Shown here piece after piece: positions 56,054 through 63,736 of a DNA stretch of 64,000 nt. How positions within the stretch are numbered: position 1 is the first letter of the stretch; each line of letters begins with the position of its first letter. This stretch comes from Pseudomonas piscis. Lineage in GTDB: Bacteria > Pseudomonadota > Gammaproteobacteria > Pseudomonadales > Pseudomonadaceae. The notes below the pieces were generated by a model. That model saw only the letters and a program-made list of their open reading frames with translations. It did no database searches and was not told the DNA's origin. A program made the position numbers and the translations under genes. Where the stretch lies: contig NZ_WHUV01000003.1 of NCBI RefSeq assembly GCF_009380155.1, forward strand, positions 620,001-684,000, in the 5' to 3' direction.

Positions 56054-56130
56054 GTCTCAGTAGCTCAATTGGATAGAGCATCCCCCTCCTAAGGGGAAGG
56101 TTGGCAGTTCGAACCTGCCCTGGGACACCA
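56054..56130 (+). tRNA. tRNA-Arg (CCU), island insertion point
   Basis: A 77-base tRNA: acceptor GTCTCAG pairs with CTGGGAC (one G-U), anticodon stem around CTCCTAA gives CCU, T-arm GCAGTTCGAACCTGC, encoded CCA. The 3' ends of such tRNA genes are common att sites; everything beyond this gene has island character. Confidence 0.96.
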
Positions 56131-56251
56131 TATTCTTCAAGGTCTCCAGCAGTTTCGTTGTTTTTCCATTCGGTGCCATGGGTGCAGTATGGGTGCAAGT
56201 GAGAATGCCGGAGACACTTTTCCGGCTCGTTCATCATGGAGGAGCCACCTC

Positions 56252-57175
56252 GTGGCGTTGTTCGATATTTTCTCAAAGCGTCAAAAGAAACTTCGAGGCG
56301 AAACCTCAGACGTATACCAATATGATCACTTGCCAGATCCTCTCCGCGTTCAAATCGTGCACGTGATGTGTGACGCTTTGGGCCGTCCCGGTGAGTGGGC
56401 TCAGGTAGATTGCTGGAAGTTTATTTCCGACACCCTTTGCAGGGAATACGGGATGTTTTCTCTGCCGACGGCAAAAGCAGGCAGGCAACGGAATTTCTTT
56501 CAAGAGGTCGCGGATTTGCTGTTACAAACCGACGATCTTGAGCAGGCGTTAGATATCGTCGAGCTGTGCTTCCGCTCAGTTGATACCGCGAGCCGTGATT
56601 ACACCTACATGGGGCGGTATCAGTCGAATGAGATCGCTGACAAGGCTATCTACGAGCTGAATCAGAGGTTCAAGGAGCATGCAGTTGGCTATCAATTCGT
56701 GAATGGTGAGATTTTACGAGTTGACTCGCAGCTGTTGCACGCCGAGGTGATTAAGCCAGCGTTTCGTCTTTTGGAAAGCAAATCTTACGCTGGGCCTCAA
56801 GAGGAATTCTTGAAAGCGCACGAGCATTACCGGCACGGGAATTCTAAGGAAGCCCTGAATGAGTGCTTGAAGTCTTTTGAAAGCTTGATGAAAGCTATTT
56901 GTGCAAAGCGCCGATGGACTGTCACCGGCAAGGAAACGGCAAGTTCGTTGATCAAGGTTTGCATGGAGAACGGATTGATCCCGGCTTTTTGGCAGACTCA
57001 ATTTACATCGCTCAAAAGCTTGCTTGAGGCGGGGGTGCCAACCGGACGGAATAATCTCGCGGGGCACGGACAAGGAGCTGAACCAACCGTTGTTCCGGAT
57101 TATCTAGTGGCTTATATGCTTCACATGACTGGAGCTTGCCTGGTGTTTTTGGCAACTGCCGAACAGCATCTATAA
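56252..57175 (+). CDS. AbiJ-type abortive infection protein with HEPN motif
   Basis: A 307-residue putative phage-defence protein. The N-terminus ALFDIFSKRQKKLRGETSDV then YQYDHLPDPLRVQIVHV is the AbiJ N-terminal domain 4 pattern (STM4504/CBY_0614 family). Near the C-terminus R266-x5-H272 (GRNNLAGHGQG) fits the R-x4-6-H motif of HEPN ribonucleases. I choose GTG 56252: GAGGAG lies seven bases upstream and the conserved domain begins there, whereas the ATG at 56189 adds 21 residues with no resemblance. It is the first gene after the tRNA and convergent with the recombinase. Predicted action: RNA cleavage and growth arrest on infection. Confidence 0.82.
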   Translation: MALFDIFSKRQKKLRGETSDVYQYDHLPDPLRVQIVHVMCDALGRPGEWAQVDCWKFISDTLCREYGMFSLPTAKAGRQRNFFQEVADLLLQTDDLEQALDIVELCFRSVDTASRDYTYMGRYQSNEIADKAIYELNQRFKEHAVGYQFVNGEILRVDSQLLHAEVIKPAFRLLESKSYAGPQEEFLKAHEHYRHGNSKEALNECLKSFESLMKAICAKRRWTVTGKETASSLIKVCMENGLIPAFWQTQFTSLKSLLEAGVPTGRNNLAGHGQGAEPTVVPDYLVAYMLHMTGACLVFLATAEQHL

Positions 57176-57181
57176 ACATCA

Positions 57182-57793
57182 TCATCCAGCGTCTCTGATT
57201 CGCAGGACGGTAGTTGTTGAGCAGTTGGCGTGTCGAGCAGTGGCACGAATGCCAAGACCGGCGCCCAGCAGCTCTTTTACCCGCTTGTGCAAATTGGCGT
57301 CCACAGGCCGGCCTTGGTACTTACCGGCGGCTTTAGCCTTCTCGATGCCCTGGGCCTGGCGCTCACGACGTTGCTCGTAATCCTTGCGTGCGATGGCAGC
57401 CATCATCTCCACCAACATCGAATTGATCGCCCCCAGCATCCGCCCAGTGAACTCATCCCCCTTGGTGTCCTGCATCCCCTGGTGGCTCGTTGGTAGATCG
57501 AGCGCGACGATGCGCAGCCCCTTGGAATCAATCGCAGCCTTGAGCTTCTGCCAGTCCTCCACAGGAAGGCGTGAGAGGCGGTCTATTGACTCCACCAGCA
57601 GCACATCACCCTTGCGGGCATCCTTGAGCAGGCGCAGCAGCTCAGGCCGATCCGCGGTAGCTCCGCTAGCGTTCTCCAGGTATTCGCAGGCAATGACTTT
57701 GTTCTGGTCGTTGGCAAACTTCTCGAGAGCTGTGCGGGCGCGGCCGGCATCTTGCTCGTCGGTTGAAGCTCGAAGGTAGGCGCGGATGAACAT
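57182..57793 (-). CDS. serine recombinase / resolvase
   Basis: A 203-residue small serine recombinase. The nucleophile is Ser10 in IRAYLRASTDEQ; the catalytic domain also shows LLVESIDRLSRLPVEDW and the arm GRMLGAINSMLVEMMAAIAR, then the helix E region with EQRRERQAQGIEKAKAAGKY. The C-terminal 40 residues form a Hin-like helix-turn-helix (RVKELLGAGLGIRATARHAN). Inverted and direct repeats just upstream resemble a resolution site. Likely role: resolution or inversion for the island. Confidence 0.9.
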   Translation of the reverse strand: MFIRAYLRASTDEQDAGRARTALEKFANDQNKVIACEYLENASGATADRPELLRLLKDARKGDVLLVESIDRLSRLPVEDWQKLKAAIDSKGLRIVALDLPTSHQGMQDTKGDEFTGRMLGAINSMLVEMMAAIARKDYEQRRERQAQGIEKAKAAGKYQGRPVDANLHKRVKELLGAGLGIRATARHANCSTTTVLRIRDAG

Positions 57794-57895
57794 AATGCAA
57801 CCTGTATCAGTTAGGGTGTTGTCCTAACAATGTTGCATTTTGGGTGTCACATATCAAGTGAAAAGGCTGGTAAAGGTGGAATCTGCCTGTATCAG
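57794..57895. promoter_or_regulatory. res-like site upstream of the recombinase
   Basis: Nested inverted repeats AATGCAAC (57794) / GTTGCATT (57832) and TTAGG (57811) / CCTAA (57823) lie directly before the recombinase start, and CCTGTATCAG occurs twice as a direct repeat (57801 and 57886), 85 bp apart. This multi-subsite layout is what small serine resolvases bind. It would also autoregulate the gene. Confidence 0.5.
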
Positions 57896-58033
57896 CCTAG
57901 GCATACTCTAATATGAATGGCTAAATACCATTACTTTAGCTATCAGGCAGTGCATAATTCATGAGGCCCACCTGAGCAGCTCGCCCAGAAGGGGCAGCAA
58001 TGGATAAAAACAAAGACACGCAAGGAAGCAACA

Positions 58034-58882
58034 ATGAGTTATTTGCATCTTCATTTTGAAGGGGAAATCACCCGTAATCATACGGTGAGTCTTCGAACAT
58101 TAGGGCAAAGCCTGCATCATCTTCAAGGTGCCGTGAACCGTGCACACCTAGATGTGAGATATGGTGAGGTTTGGAAAAACGCTCGCTTATCGGCTGAGGA
58201 CTACGCCGAGACAGAGTTGTGGTCCAGTGCGCCACGTGATGGTGGATACATTATTGAGTTCTTTCAAAATAGCCCACGCATAGAAAGAACCTTGAAGAGA
58301 ATTGTTAGCGCTGTGACTCCCGCTATGGAAAAGTCCCGCACGCAAGCAATGACTAATGCAAGGTCTTTAGCTGAGCAATCGGCACTTAGGGAGCAGCAAG
58401 TAAAAACAGGGATTATAGACCCGGAAAGCTATGAGAACTATATACCTACTGCCTCACAACATCCCTATGGTGACCGTGCGATCAACAAAGAAATTGATCA
58501 GCTTGTAAGTGTTGTTAGGCACCGTAATGCTGGGCAAAGCACTATAGAGCTGATTGTCGGGACCGATACTCCACAGCCGTTTAAGTTCAATAGAGTGTCT
58601 AGCGAAAATTTTCACTCTTTAGTTTCAAGGCGCAATTTGGGGGACCCGCTTATATACTCTGTAAAGGTCACTGAGCTTGACTCAGCAAATAAGACTGCGA
58701 AGGTAATAAATGTCGTTACTGAAAGGATGGTAAAGCTGCAATATAAGAGTGAAATTGAATTTGAAATGATTAAGCGATATCTGGGCGTTGATGTACCGAT
58801 GAATTTCATCGGGAGCCCCGTCTACGAAGGTGGAGCATATGATGTTAAAGGTGGTGATGTTTTCTTCATAGGCCTTACCTGA
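58034..58882 (+). CDS. unknown protein, first gene of an AT-rich pair
   Basis: A 282-residue soluble protein, MSYLHLHFEGEITRNHTVSL at the start. I do not recognise a family. It reads as an alpha/beta N-terminal part (with APRDGGYIIEFFQNSP) and a C-terminal beta-rich half (FKFNRVSSENFHSLVSRRN; VIGS-like NFIGSPVYEGG). Good AAGGAAGC six bases before the ATG. Its stop overlaps the next start by one base. GC content and codon use (many AAA, TTT, ATA, AGA) differ strongly from the chromosome, so it was acquired by transfer. Position beside AbiJ suggests defence, without proof. Confidence 0.75.
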   Translation: MSYLHLHFEGEITRNHTVSLRTLGQSLHHLQGAVNRAHLDVRYGEVWKNARLSAEDYAETELWSSAPRDGGYIIEFFQNSPRIERTLKRIVSAVTPAMEKSRTQAMTNARSLAEQSALREQQVKTGIIDPESYENYIPTASQHPYGDRAINKEIDQLVSVVRHRNAGQSTIELIVGTDTPQPFKFNRVSSENFHSLVSRRNLGDPLIYSVKVTELDSANKTAKVINVVTERMVKLQYKSEIEFEMIKRYLGVDVPMNFIGSPVYEGGAYDVKGGDVFFIGLT

Positions 58883-59556
58883 TGGAAAAATTATTAGAGT
58901 ACTGTAAGGCGCGATATGACGAGGAGCTAGGCTTCAAGTTCAGCCTTTCAAACATATTCAGTTGGGTGTTTTTTGCTGTTTGCATTCATGTTTACTATGA
59001 CGGCGAAAGTCATAACGTGATTCAGGGTTTGGCTGTTTTAAAAGTTAAGTCTTTGATGGATTTTACTGATGGTGTTATTCCGTCTCTGAGTGTTTTGCAA
59101 ATTTTATATTCTATTGGGTTTGTGATTTCTGTTATCTGGATATCTCGCAAGCTTTCTGAGGGGCTCTTCTATTTTTTTACTCTAAAAGATGATTTTGCGG
59201 GCCTGATATTGGATATGACTCTATTGTTTCATGAAAATAAAAGTGATGATGCTAGGCGGCGTGCACTAGGGCTAGGTGCAAAAGTAGAAATTGAGCGCAA
59301 TCAGAAAAAAATTAGAAGAACTAGATCTGTCGCTGAGCTTTTTTTGGTCATCGGGCTCGCTGTCGTCGTTGTATTGCCATTTGGTTGGGTAAATCTTTTG
59401 GTCGCGTTAGTCGGTTTCTGTACTTTTTTGGTAGTTATCTGGTCATCATTCCATTTCTTTGTGTCAGACTTGCTCCCTTACTACGTCGCATTGAAGTACT
59501 CCGCAGGCGAGCTTACTGAAATTCGAGAGAGTTATTCTGCGTCCTTGCAGAACTAA
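58882..59556 (+). CDS. unknown multi-helix membrane protein, second gene of the AT-rich pair
   Basis: A 224-residue membrane protein with about four hydrophobic segments (near 25-40, 70-88, 148-185 and 190-200) and a central charged stretch rich in Lys/Arg (GAKVEIERNQKKIRRTRSVA). No family recognised. It starts within the stop codon of the upstream gene (TGATG), so the two proteins are made together and probably form a complex: soluble partner plus membrane partner, a common layout of toxin-type or membrane-disrupting defence systems. Strongly AT-rich. Confidence 0.75.
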   Translation: MEKLLEYCKARYDEELGFKFSLSNIFSWVFFAVCIHVYYDGESHNVIQGLAVLKVKSLMDFTDGVIPSLSVLQILYSIGFVISVIWISRKLSEGLFYFFTLKDDFAGLILDMTLLFHENKSDDARRRALGLGAKVEIERNQKKIRRTRSVAELFLVIGLAVVVVLPFGWVNLLVALVGFCTFLVVIWSSFHFFVSDLLPYYVALKYSAGELTEIRESYSASLQN

Positions 59557-59604
59557 GGTGAAAGCAAAATGAGGGAATCATGCAGTACGTGTACTTGCAC
59601 CTTC

Positions 59605-60183
59605 TCAAGCTTGATCTTCGGCGTAAATTGCCGCTGAGATGATCGCCCCGCCCCACCGGCGTTCACCAATGCAGATCGGGACCGGATTGCCGCTGGCCGT
59701 AGTGTTCCTGGCGCTACCGAAAGCGTAACTTGGCTGGTTTTCAGGGTTAGCGCTTTGTTTGAGCCCTCCCTGCTGAGGGCTAAGCATCTGGATTACTCCC
59801 CCCGCTGCGAGAGCGATACCTGGTGCCAATGTTGCACCGTGGGTGAAGGGGCTCATTGCAATGAGGACTACGCCGAGGATTGTTTGCAGCAGGCCGGCCC
59901 GCTTGCTTCCAGCGATCACCGGAACGATGCGGATTTCCTTCGCTCCCCCCATCTTTAGTTCGTTTTCACCAATGTTCTTTCGATCACGGAATATTACGAA
60001 TTCCAATCCCCTCATTTTTGCGTCTGTGAGGTACTTGGCGAAACCTGGATGGTTCACGTCGATAGCCTTTACTGCTTCCCGTGCGTCACCAGTGGAAAGC
60101 TCGTATGTATGCTCGCGGCCAAACAGTCTTGCGGCTGAGCCGCCCAGCAGGATTCGGGTTTTGGTTCTGGTGGTCATAGCCAT
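59605..60183 (-). CDS. lambda-type tail assembly protein I
   Basis: A 192-residue protein resembling phage lambda tail protein I: basic start, LGGSAARLFGREHTYELSTG, then a hydrophobic Gly/Ala-rich part (GVVLIAMSPFTHGATLAPGI) and the end SGNPVPICIGERRWGGAIIS. In phages this gene precedes the host-specificity gene J and follows K. Here it is the last gene of a minus-strand operon, with no J after it; the AT-rich cassette lies where J would be. Probably a remnant or a recruited gene of a prophage. Confidence 0.75.
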   Translation of the reverse strand: MAMTTRTKTRILLGGSAARLFGREHTYELSTGDAREAVKAIDVNHPGFAKYLTDAKMRGLEFVIFRDRKNIGENELKMGGAKEIRIVPVIAGSKRAGLLQTILGVVLIAMSPFTHGATLAPGIALAAGGVIQMLSPQQGGLKQSANPENQPSYAFGSARNTTASGNPVPICIGERRWGGAIISAAIYAEDQA

Positions 60184-60186
60184 AAT

Positions 60187-60549
60187 TTATTCCTTGGCGC
60201 TCTGGGCGCTGTTTCTGGGCACTTCAATACCCAGTCGGAGGGCGAGCAGTGATCGAGACACAAGTGCCTGGTCGAATATCAGTTGCTCATGCCGCGGGTC
60301 ATAGTTCCAAATCCTGTCATGGATCACCTGGTATGCCCTGGCACCGCGGAAGGAGCTGCGCAGAAGATCGGCCGACACCCGAGCTTCGTCCTCTGTGAAA
60401 AAAGGCCCGTCAATCGTCACCTTCTGGCCGTCGCGGACGTGCTGGACATCCCACACCACGTAGCCAGAATCCGGACCTTGTTTCAGCGGGTACGACGCGA
60501 AGCAGTTCGTCTTACATGCCTCGACGAAGCGCTTTCGAAAGGTGCTCAC
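60187..60549 (-). CDS. hypothetical protein of phage-like operon
   Basis: A 120-residue protein, STFRKRFVEACKTNCFASYP at the start, with mixed alpha/beta character and no recognised family. It is tightly packed, three bases from the tail I gene, in a seven-gene unit read on the minus strand. Function unknown. Confidence 0.65.
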   Translation of the reverse strand: MSTFRKRFVEACKTNCFASYPLKQGPDSGYVVWDVQHVRDGQKVTIDGPFFTEDEARVSADLLRSSFRGARAYQVIHDRIWNYDPRHEQLIFDQALVSRSLLALRLGIEVPRNSAQSAKE

Positions 60550-60563
60550 GAGTGTGTTTCTCG

Positions 60564-61442
60564 CTAGGCTGCTTCGGGGGCGTCTTTATCAGCCTCTTCA
60601 GGCTCCTTATCTTCTTTGGGCTCGGTAGAGTCAGCCTTCTTGTTTTGAGCGCGAGAGGGGAGGTTGCCGAGCCAATCGCGCAGCAGCTCAGAGCCGTCGC
60701 AACCCTGGCGCCACTTCTCGAATCGCAGCTTGTAACCATTGGTGTTATCCACCATTCCGCACAGTCCGATGCATGCCTGGGCCGCGGTGGTCATCACGTC
60801 GTCGTATAGCTTTAACATTTGCCGCAGGGCTTCCAGATCATCGGCACGGGAAGCGGCGATGCCCGCTCGTTCTAAGCTGCCGGCCGATTCTGAGCTGAGC
60901 CCAGAGAGCATTGGGTTTGCGCGCAGAATTGCCTCTACGATCTCCGGGTAAGCTCCTTGCCGAGCCGCCGCCACCAAAGAGCGTCGGTCCTCCGAAGGTA
61001 AACCGCGGACCATGGTGCGTAGTTCCTGGTCAGCCAGGAAGCCAACGACATCCGTGTCATTACGTGGGGAAACAGGTGCAAATCCGCGCTTCACAGTCTC
61101 TGAAAGAGTGAGCATATTTTGAGCAACGGATTTAATTGCCGGCACTAGTGCATCAGTAACCTGATCAATTTTTTCCTTGCACAAGCGCTCGATGGCTGAG
61201 GGGTTGTAGTCAGTGTTCGCACGAATCTTCACGATGTCATTTCCAACATCCTTGAAGCATTCCAAAGCCAGGGTTTGCAACTCGCGGAGCGGGCGGAAAA
61301 GGGAACCAGCCTGCCAGGTAGCTTTGGCCCCGTACTGGTTGAGAATCGAGAAGTTTCGCGACTCCACGGATACATGGTCGTACTCGGTGTAGTGGACGCT
61401 TGCTGAGCCGACCTTGAGATTGTTGCGCTTTCCAATTTTCAT
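60564..61442 (-). CDS. hypothetical protein with acidic/Lys-rich tail
   Basis: A 292-residue largely helical protein. The N-terminus (MKIGKRNNLKVGSASVHYTE) is followed by helices to about residue 245 and then a low-complexity Glu/Asp/Lys tail (ADSTEPKEDKEPEEADKDAP). No family recognised. Its ATG overlaps the stop of the preceding gene (ATGA). Helical content and tail suggest a structural or nucleic-acid-associated role, but this is a guess. Confidence 0.7.
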   Translation of the reverse strand: MKIGKRNNLKVGSASVHYTEYDHVSVESRNFSILNQYGAKATWQAGSLFRPLRELQTLALECFKDVGNDIVKIRANTDYNPSAIERLCKEKIDQVTDALVPAIKSVAQNMLTLSETVKRGFAPVSPRNDTDVVGFLADQELRTMVRGLPSEDRRSLVAAARQGAYPEIVEAILRANPMLSGLSSESAGSLERAGIAASRADDLEALRQMLKLYDDVMTTAAQACIGLCGMVDNTNGYKLRFEKWRQGCDGSELLRDWLGNLPSRAQNKKADSTEPKEDKEPEEADKDAPEAA

Positions 61443-61657
61443 GATGATTCCTTTAGGTGGCGGCCGGGCTCGGCCACGGTTGAGGACTGGTATTCGTCCA
61501 GAATGTCTTGCAGCGTTTGATTTCTGTGGGGCAACTCGGAACCGGCAGCATTCGCGCTCAATTCGTCCATCAGATCGCTTATTTGCTTCACGTCCTCGTT
61601 GAACGAGCTTTTAGCTACCTGCCGACGGAGCCTTTCGACCTGGCTACGGATGTTCAT
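61439..61657 (-). CDS. small hypothetical helical protein
   Basis: A 72-residue protein starting MNIRSQVERLRRQVAKSSFN, predicted helical, possibly coiled coil. The ATG at 61657 lies inside the end of the upstream gene; the stop overlaps the next ATG. Function unknown. Confidence 0.6.
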   Translation of the reverse strand: MNIRSQVERLRRQVAKSSFNEDVKQISDLMDELSANAAGSELPHRNQTLQDILDEYQSSTVAEPGRHLKESS

Positions 61658-62075
61658 TGCGTGCTTCAACGATCAGGCGGTATTGCTCGGCGGCGTGTTT
61701 TTCAACAGTTACGCCTTCAGGTGGCCAAGTGACGATCCAAGCTCCTTCAGCGGGAGATACCCGCATTTCCAGAATGCCGACCTGAGGGTTCCGGCCGGCG
61801 TGTTCCACCTGGCGTGTGTGGACGATGATGGCCTTGGCCATTTGCTCGCACTGGTCGCTATCCATCTCTGCGAAGGGGAAGAACAGGGAGACATTCCGCC
61901 CTTGAATCCGGTAGTCCACGTGATGCCCTGCGGTGTTCGGAAAGTCTGTTTCCGTCTTCAACTCGCTGACGTTTGCTCGAACGACCGCCAGCACGATCAG
62001 CAGCACCGTCTCATCTGCTGCGCCGATCTTCTGAGCGATGCGCTGCAGCTCCGCTTTCAATGACTTGATGCTCAT
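61644..62075 (-). CDS. hypothetical protein
   Basis: A 143-residue protein, MSIKSLKAELQRIAQKIGAA at the start, then a beta-rich part (YRIQGRNVSLFFPFAEMDSD; GILEMRVSPAEGAWIVTWPP). I do not recognise a family. Its ATG overlaps the stop of the DUF5681-like gene (ATGA) and its end overlaps the next gene, so all are translationally coupled. Confidence 0.65.
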   Translation of the reverse strand: MSIKSLKAELQRIAQKIGAADETVLLIVLAVVRANVSELKTETDFPNTAGHHVDYRIQGRNVSLFFPFAEMDSDQCEQMAKAIIVHTRQVEHAGRNPQVGILEMRVSPAEGAWIVTWPPEGVTVEKHAAEQYRLIVEARNEHP

Positions 62076-62554
62076 TGCTGCATTCCCTCCATTTTTTCGC
62101 GGAGTTCTTCGACTGCTTTTTGCAGCTCGGCAACTTCGATCACTCGTGCGACGGCACCTAACCCCTCGATCAGGGCTTTGCCCTGGTCTGGTGGAAGCTC
62201 GCCCGCTGCAACAGCGCGAAGAATCGATTTGGCTGCGCTAGGCAGGTCGGAATCGTCCAACTCGAAGCGCACCCTCTCAGCAGTTGGTTTGATTGGTGGG
62301 ACCAGGCGCTCGAGGATCAGGCGACAAGCCTGCATATCTCCCTTCTTGGCTGCTGCCAGTACCTTCTTGGTTACAGCCTCGGCCCCTTCAGAAAGCTTTG
62401 CCCGGATGGCCTGAGTCTGCCCAGATCGCCCACCAGGGTTGCCGGAGTGGCCCTTCTTGAACTGGCCTTTGTCTGCCCGCTCCACTGGCGGTTTATCCGG
62501 CGCGTGCAAGTCCTGCCCCCATCGTGATTGCGGGTTTGTTTTCTGCCAGGGCAA
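62072..62554 (-). CDS. DUF5681-like protein
   Basis: A protein of up to 160 residues containing KGQFKKGHSGNPGGRSGQT, the DUF5681 signature often found in phage and mobile-element proteins next to terminase-like genes. A helical region and a C-terminal coiled coil (VAELQKAVEELREKMEGMQQ) follow. The open frame begins with TTG; an internal TTG or GTG is equally possible, so the true start is uncertain. It overlaps the preceding gene by about 60 bases. Confidence 0.7.
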   Translation of the reverse strand: MPWQKTNPQSRWGQDLHAPDKPPVERADKGQFKKGHSGNPGGRSGQTQAIRAKLSEGAEAVTKKVLAAAKKGDMQACRLILERLVPPIKPTAERVRFELDDSDLPSAAKSILRAVAAGELPPDQGKALIEGLGAVARVIEVAELQKAVEELREKMEGMQQ

Positions 62555-62678
62555 TCAGTAATGCGTTCGCCTCGACATTGCCTTGTTGTGCGGCTGCGCG
62601 AAGGCGTGCCCAGGCTGCGGAGATCTCTGCCTTGGTTGGCTTCGATTGCGGGCCGCGTGGCTTGGCTGTGGTGGTCAT
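62493..62678 (-). CDS. small hypothetical protein, first gene of the phage-like operon
   Basis: A 61-residue Ala-rich helical protein (TTTAKPRGPQSKPTKAEISA; WARLRAAAQQGNVEANALLI). ATG 62678 follows GAGG at seven bases; the longer frame has no ribosome site. It leads the overlapping minus-strand operon that ends with the tail I gene. Function unknown. Confidence 0.6.
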   Translation of the reverse strand: MTTTAKPRGPQSKPTKAEISAAWARLRAAAQQGNVEANALLIALAENKPAITMGAGLARAG

Positions 62679-63340
62679 GGTTGGTCCTCGGTAGAGCCGA
62701 TTTGAGGACACATTAGGTCTGATATGAACGTTTATCCAGTGCTTTTAGGGTTCACCTTAGGTGCTACACATAACCGGATTAAACGGGACTGAAATAGGCG
62801 GGTTACAGCGGATCAAGAGGGGGATTTTTGTTGCAGTAAGTCGATGGTAGGCAAAGTGATACAGGGCTGAGTTTTCAGCTCAGTCATGTAGCCAGGTTTT
62901 CAGCCAGTGGTGGAGGAAGGGCATCGCTTTCGGATTTCAGATCTAGAAGGGATGGTGAACAGCACCATACCTTGATCCAATTTTAAATCCGGCCAAGTCG
63001 GAAGGAACCAGGTAACTACTATGGGGTAGTGATGTGCCTCCCCGGCATAGATCTCACACCCAAGTGGTGGCAGGTTTACGCGCCACATTTTGCGAACTCT
63101 GAAAACGTGGCGCGCACTTTCTTGAAGCATCCAACGATGGATACATCCTCCGTTGGGGGAGTTGAGCGATCCAACCCCCATTGGGGGCTGGACCTGCCAT
63201 CCCATTCCAGTAGGGCAGGTGTCGCGTGTTGATGACTGGTTTCTGATCTTGCGAGGGACAGGTTTACTTCGTCGGCAGCTCAACCTTCAGCTTCATCTGG
63301 CACAGCCGAAACAATCTCAAACCACCTCGGAAAAATCGCG
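62679..63340. other. intergenic region in the island
   Basis: About 660 bases between the divergent operon and the next plus-strand gene. It should hold promoters for both. A minus-strand frame at 62900-63283 is open but has no convincing start or family. CCCCCA-T-TGGGGG forms a short palindrome at 63175-63187. Nothing else recognisable. Confidence 0.45.
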
Positions 63341-63736
63341 ATGCTCTCTTACCTTGGCATTACCGGATCAGCGATCGAACTCATCCTGAAAACCGTGTCT
63401 GGCATTAGTATCAAGTCCGAAGCTCCAGAAGAGCTCAATCATGCGAAGCTGCAAGCAGAAACGATGGCCAGTATCGTTATGGCCCAAGCCAAAGCTCAGC
63501 AAGAGCAGGCAATTGCACTTCGGATAGCCTGTGCGGAAGAAGTCCAAATCGAGGAGTATTACGACACGACAGGCAAGGGGCACTTGGGAGTTAGTGCAAA
63601 GGACGAAGGCATCACTGCCGGGCTCGGTGGCGAAGGTCGGCGGGTGACCAAGCGAATCATCAAGTTCACGGGGAATCCATGTCCCGAGGAGATTTATCAA
63701 AATTTCTTGATCGGAACCGGCGTCGACTCTAAATAA
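63341..63736 (+). CDS. hypothetical island protein
   Basis: A 131-residue protein with a helical Ala/Gln-rich part (KLQAETMASIVMAQAKAQQE) and a Gly-rich basic part (TAGLGGEGRRVTKRIIKFTG). No recognised family; no signal peptide. Ribosome site is weak. Composition is compatible with coding, and it is the only candidate on this strand here. Confidence 0.5.
   Translation: MLSYLGITGSAIELILKTVSGISIKSEAPEELNHAKLQAETMASIVMAQAKAQQEQAIALRIACAEEVQIEEYYDTTGKGHLGVSAKDEGITAGLGGEGRRVTKRIIKFTGNPCPEEIYQNFLIGTGVDSK

Noticed and set aside
56131..56251. Possible integrase remnant or att repeat after the tRNA
   Set aside because: The short repeat GGGTGCA...GGGTGCA near 56180 is too small, and no integrase residues could be read.
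62900..63283. 127-codon minus-strand frame in the island gap
   Set aside because: No start with a ribosome site and no recognisable domain; kept only as a remark in the intergenic entry.
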